Assembly: GCA_020252385.1 (NCBI GenBank)
Contig: JADCDC010000032.1
Span: 1-11,118, forward strand
Direction: 5' to 3'
Source: Aestuariivirga sp.
GTDB taxonomy: Bacteria > Pseudomonadota > Alphaproteobacteria > Rhizobiales > Aestuariivirgaceae
Length of the DNA stretch: 11,118 nucleotides
Below the pieces are notes generated by a model. The model had not been told where the DNA came from. It saw nothing but the letters and a program-made list of their open reading frames with translations, and made no database searches. The first letter of the stretch is position 1, and each line of letters begins with the position of its first letter. Made by a program: the position numbers and the translations under genes. Below, in pieces: positions 1 to 6,673 of the stretch.

Positions 1-215
1 CCGATGCGAAGCGCGTCCCCGTTCTCGATTGAGACGACGAGTTCGATGACACGCTCTGCCCGTCGATCAGGACCGGACTGATTTCGTCGGCTCAACTAAT
101 CAAGGGCACTTCAGAGGCACGGTCGTCATACGGGAACTAGGAACATCGCAGCATCTGGCCTTGACCATCACCTGCGATGTTTCCGGAGCACGGTTCCCTA
201 CCCGAACATGCCTGT
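1..215. other. gene-free left edge, no feature recognised
   Basis: No open frame with a convincing start, ribosome binding site or recognisable motif is visible on either strand. Short open stretches occur: on the plus strand about 33-140, ending at a TAG, and on the minus strand from about 102 to the window edge, with a segment reading ERVIELVVSIENGDALRI. Neither can be assigned. They may be the decayed end of a gene lying further left. Given the recombinase wreck about 700 bases away, this is plausibly mobile-element debris, but that is inference only. Confidence 0.4.
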
Positions 216-554
216 TCAGCACGACCCGCTGCGAATTTGCATGCCGGGGTTCAGATGCACACTGCCAGAGTAGGGAGTCCTGAAAAAGTACTGCGGCGTG
301 AAGTCATCCTTCCTGACTGTAAGCCTGCACCCCGCTCCCAGGCATGACAGCGTGCCCGATTGGCCTGCGCTGAGCGTCCTCTGACTGAAAGGGATCGCCA
401 TGATGTGATCCGTATCGTTGAAGGCAGCGAAGATCCATTTGCTGGAACTGCAGTTCTTCACAGTGACCTTTCCGGCAAGAGCTGGCTGGGCGGCCACGAG
501 AGTTCCGCAGGCGATCAGAACCGAGAGAAAGATACGTGATGCAGGCAGTTTCAT
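216..554 (-). CDS. small secreted protein of unknown function, four cysteines in mature part
   Basis: This 112-residue protein starts with a clear Sec-type signal peptide. A short basic start (K2, R7) is followed by a hydrophobic stretch (residues 8-22) and a likely signal peptidase I site after ALA at 25-27. The predicted mature part of about 85 residues contains four cysteines (35, 71, 76, 112), the last being the C-terminal residue, which would allow two disulfide bonds in the periplasm or outside the cell. The start is well supported: an AGGAGGA Shine-Dalgarno (559-565) lies four bases upstream of the ATG. I do not recognise the family. It stands alone, with no same-strand partner in the window and a decayed recombinase on the other strand to its right, so it may be cargo of a former mobile element. 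The gene itself looks intact. Confidence 0.72.
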   Translation of the reverse strand: MKLPASRIFLSVLIACGTLVAAQPALAGKVTVKNCSSSKWIFAAFNDTDHIMAIPFSQRTLSAGQSGTLSCLGAGCRLTVRKDDFTPQYFFRTPYSGSVHLNPGMQIRSGSC

Positions 555-843
555 TTGTTCCTCCTGTGAGTTTACGGATTGCCAAACTTGGTTACAAACT
601 CGAGTTAGGCTTGCTCTGTGTCAACCAACGATGAGTCTTGCGCCTCATCGGCTGTTCGGCGCCGCCGAGCTTCTGCCGTTGGGGTCGAATGCATGAGTAG
701 CTAACCCAAAGTCCGATCTTCCGTGGAGGGTCTAATGCCTGTTCCAATCATGTGCTGTGTCAAAACTCACAGCACCGTACGGCGGCAGCGCTCATCAGGC
801 AATCCACGCGAGATCAGTTGAGAGGACTTCTGGTCCATCGAAC
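555..843. other. intergenic stretch with one perfect inverted repeat
   Basis: No supported gene lies here. The left part must contain the promoter and leader of the secreted-protein gene that starts at 554; the right part leads into the recombinase remnant. The only clear structure is the inverted repeat at 752-775. The plus-strand frame that carries the recombinase homology can be read open upstream of 841, but its residues no longer resemble a tyrosine recombinase, so the N-terminal half of that gene has been lost or scrambled. Confidence 0.4.
752..775. repeat. perfect 8-bp inverted repeat with 8-base spacer
   Basis: The arms GTGCTGTG (752-759) and CACAGCAC (768-775) are exact reverse complements, separated by TCAAAACT. 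No T-run follows on either strand, so it does not look like an intrinsic terminator. It lies about 70-90 bases before the first recognisable recombinase codons. It could be a protein-binding site or a leftover of the mobile element; its function is unknown. Confidence 0.5.
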
Positions 844-1338
844 TCATTGCTCCGACTTCGCTGGTCAAACTAAGTCTGTAAGAAAATTGTTCTCAGGCAG
901 GAGAAGAGCGGCTTCACGCGACAAGTCCAGTTCCCCTGTGACATGGCTCTCAAGAGCATGTTGGATGGCATTGAACACAAGTCCCCCGTCATCCTCATCA
1001 CGAGCAGAGGCATGCCTTGGAAGAAGCGCAACTTCGCCAGGCGATGGGATGCCCCATGTGTCAAGGCGGGCAGCGAGGGACTTCGCTGCCATGATCTTCG
1101 CGGCACGCCAGTCACGATGCTATCGGAAGCGGGTTGTGCGCCGCAGATCATGGCGACCCTCACCGGCCATTGCCGAAAGTCAGCAACCGCGATCCTCGGC
1201 CGGAATCTCGCGCACATCGGGCGTCTTGTCGATGCTGCGATCGCCCTTTTCCAGAACTCAAAGGCAACAGAGTTAGAAAACCGCCCACAAACCAGCACTC
1301 AGAGAGAGCAGAACGGCGATACTAAGCGATTGAAATAA
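844..1338 (+). pseudogene. tyrosine recombinase (phage-type integrase) remnant, catalytic C-terminal domain only
   Basis: The frame ending at the TAA at 1336-1338 encodes the second half of a phage-type integrase. A LLRLRWS segment (about 847-867) is followed by the beta-strand lysine region (LRQEKSG, about 892-912), then HDLRG (1090-1104), the box II HxxR motif, and LTGH (about 1159-1170), the second catalytic His. Two lesions mark it as dead. A TAA at 871-873 interrupts the homologous frame. At the position where relatives have the nucleophilic Tyr (ILDxxYL or ILDRYL), this copy reads ILGRNL, with AAT at 1204-1206. The first catalytic Arg and the whole N-terminal arm and core-binding domains are missing. 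An ATG at 943 could begin a 131-residue product, but it would lack the active-site Tyr. In life such enzymes integrate and excise phages or islands, often at tRNA genes; tRNA-Arg lies about 4.1 kb to the right. Class is confident, exact subfamily is not. Confidence 0.8.
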
Positions 1339-1442
1339 ATGGTGCGCCAAGCGGAATGAAGATGCGAACTGCTATGCTTTTGAAATTGAACTGTAATCAG
1401 GCGAAATAGCGGGCGGATCCGTAAACCAGCGCGCTCTCAACG
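1339..1442. other. short spacer between recombinase remnant and DUF1254 gene
   Basis: About 100 bases, relatively AT-rich compared with the genes to the right, lie between the convergent ends of the recombinase remnant and the minus-strand DUF1254/DUF1214 gene. I see no strong hairpin followed by a T-run that would terminate the minus-strand operon, and no gene. Confidence 0.4.
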
Positions 1443-2783
1443 TTACGTATTTGGCTCTTTTTCGAAGAGAGGCGGCAATGCCCACCTGCCATTCAGCGCC
1501 TCCTGCTTCGGTCCGTAGAAACGGCCGACGAAGAAGAACGGGCCGTTCGGGGCAGGCAGCCAGTTTGCTTCCTTCTCAGGTCCCGGATTGTCCGCCTGAA
1601 TGTAGATTTCAAGTGAGCCATCGTCGCCTTGCTTCAGGCCCTCTGTGCGGCTGCCGATCGAATAGCGGTTTAGGGCATTGTCGACGAGGAAGCGCTGCGG
1701 CAGGCTGTACATGGTAATGGACCAGAACTCGGTAACGGGCGGCAATTGCCCCGGTTCGAAGCGTAGGATCCAGTGGCGGCTGCCGTCGAGAACCTTGCCC
1801 TCACTGTCCGTCTGCTGGCTGCCATAGATGGCTTCCTCCTTGGTGTTGCCATAGATGCCGAGCATCGCGCCATAATTGCGCTTGGTGATGCAGCCTTCGC
1901 CCAGCGCCTCGCGCGTGCCGAACAGGGCGCGAGAGTCCTTTTGTTGAAGCGCTCCCTCCTTCAGTACCCTGGAAGCCTCGGTGATGCCCGCTTCCATTGC
2001 AGTCCTGATCTCCGGCGGCAGGGTGCCGGCATCGAAGACCCGACCCGGGCCGATGCCGATGCGGGCAAAGCGCGCGAACATCTCCTCCTCCGACGGATGC
2101 ACAGGCATGAAGGGAAGCAACGCATTCAGATAGGAGATGAAGCCCAGCCCCTCGCCCTTGACGGCGTCCCACGCCGGCCAGTTGATGACGGGCGCGGGAG
2201 CGGGTGGGTGCGTGCCGGCAAACTGCGACAGCGGGATCAGCTTGTAGGACTCCTGCACGGCGTGCATCGCGGCCACATCGTCCGCTGCCAGCAGTTGCGT
2301 GCGGGTCAACGTCCCGACGAACTCGGTCTCGGCAACGAACACCTTGCTGATGCCCTTCGGAACATCTCCCTTCCAGTGGGGACCCGCGAAAAGATACGTC
2401 CCGGCCTCCCTTCCCGTGGCGCGCACGCCCGTATAGGCGAAATTGTGCGTGTAGAGATCGAACCATTGGTTCACGTAGTAGCGGGGCGCGGGCACGGCCG
2501 GTAGCGACAGCACGATGGGTTCGGCCCGAAGGTCGAGCCATGCCCATGAATAGGGCGTGTCGTTGTTGGGCGTCACGATATCCGTGTCGGCCGGTGTTGA
2601 TGACCGCGCATAGTGCCGGAACTGATTGAACCCGCCGACGTAGCCGCCAAACGCCTTGTTCTGGGTCTGGCTGTACATGGTCTGATAGCCTTGCAGCGGA
2701 GCGTATGCATAAAGCCACGCCTCAAGCGTGATGGCGCGGGCCTCATCCGAAGAAATGCGACCAGTGCTGTTCGTCATGGACAT
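1443..2783 (-). CDS. DUF1254/DUF1214 domain protein, no visible signal peptide
   Basis: This is a 446-residue protein of the two-domain DUF1254 (N-terminal) plus DUF1214 (C-terminal) family, whose biochemical function is not known to me. Family hallmarks are visible: an N-terminal AWLYAYAPLQGY helix (about 22-33), TPNNDTPY (71-78), EFWSITMY (352-359), LNRYSIGSRT, and EANWLPAP (405-412) close to the C-terminus. It shares the last motifs almost word for word with the DUF1254 protein encoded from 6674, so these two are closer to each other than to the adjacent upstream gene product. Unlike those two proteins it has no signal peptide: the start MSMTNSTGRISSDEA is polar, so it is predicted cytoplasmic. 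The ATG at 2783 is supported by a GAGGAT ribosome binding site about eight bases upstream. The 40-base gap to the upstream gene suggests co-transcription with it under the divergent LysR regulator. Domain assignment is confident; function is open. Confidence 0.9.
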   Translation of the reverse strand: MSMTNSTGRISSDEARAITLEAWLYAYAPLQGYQTMYSQTQNKAFGGYVGGFNQFRHYARSSTPADTDIVTPNNDTPYSWAWLDLRAEPIVLSLPAVPAPRYYVNQWFDLYTHNFAYTGVRATGREAGTYLFAGPHWKGDVPKGISKVFVAETEFVGTLTRTQLLAADDVAAMHAVQESYKLIPLSQFAGTHPPAPAPVINWPAWDAVKGEGLGFISYLNALLPFMPVHPSEEEMFARFARIGIGPGRVFDAGTLPPEIRTAMEAGITEASRVLKEGALQQKDSRALFGTREALGEGCITKRNYGAMLGIYGNTKEEAIYGSQQTDSEGKVLDGSRHWILRFEPGQLPPVTEFWSITMYSLPQRFLVDNALNRYSIGSRTEGLKQGDDGSLEIYIQADNPGPEKEANWLPAPNGPFFFVGRFYGPKQEALNGRWALPPLFEKEPNT

Positions 2784-2823
2784 GGCAGTCTATCCTCACA
2801 ATGATCTGCTTGAAGCAAGCGGC

Positions 2824-4305
2824 TTACTTCACGCGTTCGATGTCATTGAGCTGCCAGCTCTTGTCGAAATAGGGTTCGGTTGCCGCATAGAAGCGGAAAT
2901 ACGGAAACCATCCCTTGCCCGGCGTCGTCCTGATCCAGTTCGATGCATTGGCCGGCCGCTCCGGCCCGAAGTAGACATCAACGGAGCCATCCGCGTTGGT
3001 GACGAGATCGGGCTTGCGCGAGCTCAGGTCGGCGGCGCCCTGATCGGTCATCAGCGGTCCACGCGTGACATTGTCGTAGAGGGTGATGGACCAGAACTGC
3101 TTCACCGGCGGATTAGGGTCCACATGCAGCTTGTAGGTCTTGCCGCCGTCCAGCCAGTTGCCGTCCTTGTCCTTCGACGTCTCGAGATAGACCTGCCCGA
3201 AGCCGACGATGCGGCCCTGCATGCCGGCCGACATGCCGATCGCCTCATAGAACCATGAGGAGCGCTCGTCGAACTGCACGCGGGTCTTGTCCGGCGCTTC
3301 CTGATCGAGGTCGAACAGCACCGCATATTCCCACTGCTTGCCGGGATAGACGGCGGCGCCTTCGTAACGCTTGTCATAGGCGATGGTGCGCGCCATCAAC
3401 TCACCGACCTTGGCGGCTTCGGTGAGGATCTTCGTCTGCCGTGCATCGGGGCTGAAGGGCTTGCCGGGCGCGATGCCCAGCGGCGCCAGCATGCCGAACA
3501 TCATGCGGTCACGCGGGGCGACCGGTTCATTGGCGTAGAGTTCGGCCAGCAGTTTCCAGTATTCCAGCGTGTCGGGCTGCGCGGATTGCCAGGCCCGTCC
3601 GCCAACCTCGGCGAAAGTTGTCGGCGCCGGCGCCTCGCGCTGGTCCCAGCCGTAGATGCTGAACTTGCGCAGCGTTGCCTCGGCCACCGCCTTGTCCGGA
3701 TCAAGCCCGCGCGTTCCGAACCACACCTGGTTGGAGGGCGCGCGGAACACAAGATAACCCGGCGCATCAATGTCAGGGCTGCCCGGCGGCAGGATCAGGT
3801 ACTTGCCGCCCTTGCCCTTGTCTGGCCCCGTCTGGCCCATGTCGGTGATCGGCTGCTGCCAGATGTCCAGCACGCCGCCCGCCGTCAGGCCTTCCGGAAC
3901 GCCCACCACCATCGGGCCCTGCTTCGCCAGGTCCCAGAAGCTGAAGGCATAGAGCGTGGTGATGTTGGGCGTCAGCATGCCTGCCTTGTCGGCCAGGTCG
4001 CGGTAGAACATGATGTCGCCGTTGGAGGCGCCGAGCATCTTTGCCTGGGCATCATAGAGCGCCTTGAACCCGACAGCGGGAAGCGCCCAGAGATAGGCCT
4101 GCGTGGCGCGCTGGAAGTCCATCTCGTCATACAGACGGTCGGCGGTTTCCCGGGTGGGATAGCCATTCTCCAGCGTCAGGCTGCCGAGGAGGGTTGGTAC
4201 CGATTGCACCTCTTCGCCGGAGGCAACCGCCGGGGCACCGGCCCAGATGATGGCGGCGAGAGCCCCAATGGCTGCGGCGTTCAGGACGTTCCGGGGCGTC
4301 TTCAT
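2824..4305 (-). CDS. secreted DUF1254/DUF1214 domain protein (Sec signal peptide)
   Basis: This 493-residue protein has a Sec signal peptide: MKTPR followed by a hydrophobic stretch (about 7-24) and a probable cleavage site AVA|SG after residue 28, so the mature protein should be periplasmic. DUF1254 features follow: a QAYLWALPAVGFKALYD helix (about 69-85) and TPNITTLY (112-119), where the other two paralogues have an Asp (PNNDT, PNADT) and this one has Thr. The DUF1214 part carries FWSITLY (404-410) and ends with NWIRTTPGKGWFPYFRFY (about 456-473), a variant of the EANWLPAP ending of the paralogues. It therefore belongs to a different branch of the family. The ATG at 4305 has a good GAGGAG ribosome binding site (about 4314-4319). 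It is the first gene of a two-gene minus-strand unit and is divergent from the LysR-type regulator, whose probable operator lies in the shared 92-bp spacer. Function is unknown. Confidence 0.9.
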   Translation of the reverse strand: MKTPRNVLNAAAIGALAAIIWAGAPAVASGEEVQSVPTLLGSLTLENGYPTRETADRLYDEMDFQRATQAYLWALPAVGFKALYDAQAKMLGASNGDIMFYRDLADKAGMLTPNITTLYAFSFWDLAKQGPMVVGVPEGLTAGGVLDIWQQPITDMGQTGPDKGKGGKYLILPPGSPDIDAPGYLVFRAPSNQVWFGTRGLDPDKAVAEATLRKFSIYGWDQREAPAPTTFAEVGGRAWQSAQPDTLEYWKLLAELYANEPVAPRDRMMFGMLAPLGIAPGKPFSPDARQTKILTEAAKVGELMARTIAYDKRYEGAAVYPGKQWEYAVLFDLDQEAPDKTRVQFDERSSWFYEAIGMSAGMQGRIVGFGQVYLETSKDKDGNWLDGGKTYKLHVDPNPPVKQFWSITLYDNVTRGPLMTDQGAADLSSRKPDLVTNADGSVDVYFGPERPANASNWIRTTPGKGWFPYFRFYAATEPYFDKSWQLNDIERVK

Positions 4306-4348
4306 GCGTTTCTCTCCTCAGATGGTCAGCGTCGCTTACTTGAAGTCC

Positions 4349-4390
4349 CGATACCAATACACTAGCTTGGCGATACCAAAATGGTATCGC
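4349..4390. promoter_or_regulatory. probable LysR-type operator in divergent spacer: T-N11-A inverted repeat plus upstream half-site
   Basis: Arms GCGATACCA (4370-4378) and TGGTATCGC (4382-4390) are exact reverse complements around an AAA centre. The T at 4374 and the A at 4386 are 11 bases apart inside the symmetric ATACC/GGTAT core, which is the T-N11-A box of LysR-type regulators. A direct copy of CGATACCAA occurs at 4349-4357, 22 bp from the copy at 4371-4379, about two helical turns, as expected for a recognition site plus activation site. The palindrome ends 7 bases before the LysR start codon, so binding there would also be expected to repress the regulator's own gene. The repeats are seen directly; the role is inferred from family behaviour. 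Confidence 0.75.
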
Positions 4391-4397
4391 AACCCGC

Positions 4398-5321
4398 ATG
4401 ATCGATCGCCTGAAGTCCGCGCTGGTCCTGGCGGAAACGCTGAATTTCAATCGCGCCGCGCAGCGCCTTGGCATCAGCCAGCCGCACCTCACCCGGATCA
4501 TCAAGTCACTCGAGACGGAACTCGGCATCATCCTGTTCGAGCGCGGGCCGCATGGCGTGTCCGTCACGCCGGACGGCAGCCGGGCCCTGAAGGAGGCCGC
4601 CGTGCTCGTCAAGGCGGAGGTTGCCTTCAAGGGCAAGATCGAGGCGTTGCGCAACTCTTCAGCCGAGACACTGCGGATCGCGGTTGGCGCCTTCATCTCC
4701 CAGTCCTGGGCAGCGTCCGCCGTCACCGCGATGAAGTCTGCGGATGCAGGCATCTCCATCAGCCTGCGGGAGCTCGACTGGTGGAAACTGTCCGATGCCG
4801 TCCACAGCGGCGAGTTCGATCTCGCCATCGGGGAGCTGAGCGAAGCCAACAAGAATCCCGATCTCGTGAAAGAGCCCTTCCCCGAACGCCCGGGCAGCAT
4901 CATCGTCAGGTCGGGGCATCAGCTCGCGGGGCGCAACCAGGTCACACTCGAGGACATCGCCCGCTTCCCGCTGGCGGGACCGCGCCTGCCCGGCCGGATC
5001 GCACAGCTTCTGCCGCCGGCATGTGGAATGGGCTCATTGTCGGAGGATGGGCAGTTCTTCATTCCCGTCATCGAATGCGCCACCCCCCGCTCGATGATCG
5101 ACGTGGTGTCCGCCTCGAATGCGATTTGCATGATTTGGCCCGAGTATTGCGCCGATCAATTGAGGTCTGGACAGATGCAGGAGCTTCCGTTCCATCCGCC
5201 CTGGCTGAGTGTCACCCAGGGCATCATCTACCGCCGCAACAAGCCGCTTACGCCTGCGGCGATGGCATTTCGCAACGTCGCCAGAACCGCCGAACGGAAA
5301 TACTTCCGGCACCGGCACTGA
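4398..5321 (+). CDS. LysR-type transcriptional regulator
   Basis: This 307-residue protein has the standard LysR layout. The N-terminal winged helix-turn-helix spans about residues 3-62, with FNRAAQRLGISQPHLTRIIKSLE covering the helix-turn-helix and recognition helix and LFERGPHGVSVTPDG the wing. A linker helix follows, then a periplasmic-binding-protein-like effector domain from about residue 91 (TLRIAVGAFIS). It is divergent from the two DUF1254/DUF1214 genes and is the obvious candidate to control them; the spacer has a T-N11-A palindrome. The ATG at 4398 is the only plausible in-frame start, because the frame upstream has no ATG, GTG or TTG before a stop at 4341-4343. It has no Shine-Dalgarno, and the palindrome occupies the usual position, so translation may be leaderless or weak. 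The effector is unknown. Family assignment is confident. Confidence 0.93.
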   Translation: MIDRLKSALVLAETLNFNRAAQRLGISQPHLTRIIKSLETELGIILFERGPHGVSVTPDGSRALKEAAVLVKAEVAFKGKIEALRNSSAETLRIAVGAFISQSWAASAVTAMKSADAGISISLRELDWWKLSDAVHSGEFDLAIGELSEANKNPDLVKEPFPERPGSIIVRSGHQLAGRNQVTLEDIARFPLAGPRLPGRIAQLLPPACGMGSLSEDGQFFIPVIECATPRSMIDVVSASNAICMIWPEYCADQLRSGQMQELPFHPPWLSVTQGIIYRRNKPLTPAAMAFRNVARTAERKYFRHRH

Positions 5322-5435
5322 AGCAGACCCCATCTCTTGCAATCAAACTCCACCGAAGCGGTGATGTGGACGGCGCCCGGGCGGTTGGCCAGAGGGGCGG
5401 AAGGTTCTGAGTTTTGTTCCAGAATGGTAGTGGGA

Positions 5436-5512
5436 TGGCGCGCCCGACAGGATTCGAACCCATGACCCCCAGATTCGTAGTCTGGTGCTCTATCCAGCTG
5501 AGCTACGGGCGC
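5436..5512 (-). tRNA. tRNA-Arg, anticodon ACG
   Basis: A complete 77-base cloverleaf is readable on the minus strand. The acceptor arms GCGCCCG and CGGGCGC pair perfectly. The D arm contains AGCTCAGCTGGATAGAGC, the anticodon stem CCAGA/TCTGG encloses loop CTACGAA with anticodon ACG (5476-5478), the T loop is GGTTCGAATCC, and the genome encodes the discriminator G and the CCA end (5436-5438). The first anticodon base is normally deaminated to inosine by TadA to read CGU, CGC and CGA arginine codons. The 3' end faces the LysR/DUF1254/recombinase-remnant block; tRNA 3' ends are common integrase targets. Confidence 0.97.
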
Positions 5513-5576
5513 TGACCGGGGGTGTCTCTAGTCCGATGCGGGTCGAATTGCAAGTGGGCTTGGCTGGGGTGATGGT

Positions 5577-6593
5577 TCAGGCGGGGCCGGCATGTCCGTA
5601 CCGCCGCCGCCACTCGGTGGGGGTGAGGCCGCTCCAGCGGCGGAAGGCGTCGGCGAAGACGCTGGGCGAGGCATAGGCCAGCGCCGTGCCGATCTCGCTC
5701 ACCGGGAGGTCGGTCAGGTCGAGCAGTTCCTTCGCCATGTCGAAACGCGTGGCGTTGCACAGAATCTCGAAGCTCGTCTGCTCCTTCGCCAGGTGGCGGC
5801 GCAGGGTGCGCGGGTGCATGGCGAGGGCCTGTGCGACCGCATCCATGCTGGGGGTGCCGTGCTGCAGGAGGTTGCGCAATATCTGCCTGGTTCGGGACGC
5901 GAGATCGGTTGCGGCAACGCGCAGCGTCTCACGGAGCTTCGCCTGGATCGCCTGGTGGCGCGCGTGATAGGCGTCCGGCAGCCGGGTGCCGAGTGCTGCG
6001 CTCGACAGCACGGTGCAGACCCGATTCTCGTTAAAGCGCACGGCAACGTTCAGGTAGCGCGCATAGGCGGATCTGTCCGCCGGCGGTCTGTGCGCGACAT
6101 GCACCTCCTCCGGCCGCACCGCGCCGTGCGTCAGCTGGTCCAGCATCCTGACGCCGATCGCGACGACGAGGTCGTGCAGCACCCGGCTCGCCGCGCCCAT
6201 CGCGCCATAGCCAAGGGCGTGGTCCTCCCCCAGCCTATGGAGATAGACGATGGCGCCGCTCGAATAGCCCGGCTGCCAGGACACGAAGTCGCCGAGAGCA
6301 TGTCCCAGCGTGGGCGCGTGGCGCATCAGGTCACCGATCGGCCCGTGGTGTGCCAGTTGAAAGCGCTGGCCGAGCAATAGCCCGAAATGCGGGCAGCCGG
6401 TCAGCGCTGCGGACTTTTCGAGCAGCTGAACGGTGTCGATAAAGGGCAACTTGTCATCAGCGGAGCGCGGCGGCTGGCCCAGTCCCGCGCTTGCGAAGAT
6501 TTCGCCCGCGTCCAAGCCATGCTCGGTAAGAAGGCCCGGCAGCTCCACCACGACTCCGAGCCGTTGCAGGGCAGGCTGTCGCGGGGCGTTCAA
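5577..6593 (-). CDS. AraC-family transcriptional regulator with arabinose-binding-like N-terminal domain
   Basis: From the preferred start this is a 338-residue protein. The N-terminal two thirds resemble the Arabinose_bd-type ligand domain found in OruR/ArgR-like AraC regulators: an LPGLLTEHGLDAGEIF segment, then PHFGLLLGQRF followed by HGPIGDLMRHAPTLGHAL. The C-terminal third is the AraC double helix-turn-helix: PSMDAVAQALAMHPRTLRRHL (about 248-268) and LPVSEIGTALAYASPSVFADAFRRW (about 296-320), ending with the usual GLTPTEWRRR. The frame is open to a TTG at 6611, but that codon has no ribosome binding site and overlaps a GGAGGA (6604-6609). That GGAGGA sits ten bases before a second TTG at 6593, which I prefer as the start. 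The gene is divergent from the three-gene Tat operon starting at 6674 and is its likely regulator. Ligand unknown. Confidence 0.9.
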   Translation of the reverse strand: MNAPRQPALQRLGVVVELPGLLTEHGLDAGEIFASAGLGQPPRSADDKLPFIDTVQLLEKSAALTGCPHFGLLLGQRFQLAHHGPIGDLMRHAPTLGHALGDFVSWQPGYSSGAIVYLHRLGEDHALGYGAMGAASRVLHDLVVAIGVRMLDQLTHGAVRPEEVHVAHRPPADRSAYARYLNVAVRFNENRVCTVLSSAALGTRLPDAYHARHQAIQAKLRETLRVAATDLASRTRQILRNLLQHGTPSMDAVAQALAMHPRTLRRHLAKEQTSFEILCNATRFDMAKELLDLTDLPVSEIGTALAYASPSVFADAFRRWSGLTPTEWRRRYGHAGPA

Positions 6594-6673
6594 GGGGGTT
6601 TTGTCCTCCAAACCGAATCTCGCAAACGTTTAGTTCAGTATCATCCTCGTAGCCCAACTCAGCGGGGACTTCC
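6594..6673. promoter_or_regulatory. divergent spacer between AraC regulator and Tat operon
   Basis: About 80 bases (62 if the outer TTG start is used) must hold both divergent promoters, since no other intergenic space is available to either gene. I see a small AACGTT palindrome near 6625-6630 but no long inverted repeat and no convincing -35/-10 pair. AraC-type operators are usually direct repeats and hard to see in one sequence. The regulatory role rests on position only. Confidence 0.4.

Noticed and set aside
3586..4365. 259-codon plus-strand frame opposite the Sec DUF1254 gene
   Set aside because: Arg/Gly/Ala-rich shadow of the real gene with no recognisable domain; it would also run into the divergent promoter region.
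5351..5363. CACCG-N3-CGGTG hairpin between LysR and tRNA-Arg as a terminator
   Set aside because: Five-base stem only; on the minus strand it is followed by GAGTTTGATTG rather than a solid T-run. Possible weak tRNA terminator, but not supportable.
4247..5410. 387-codon plus-strand frame overlapping the LysR gene
   Set aside because: Composition is that of an out-of-frame reading; the overlapping frame from 4398 is a full LysR protein.
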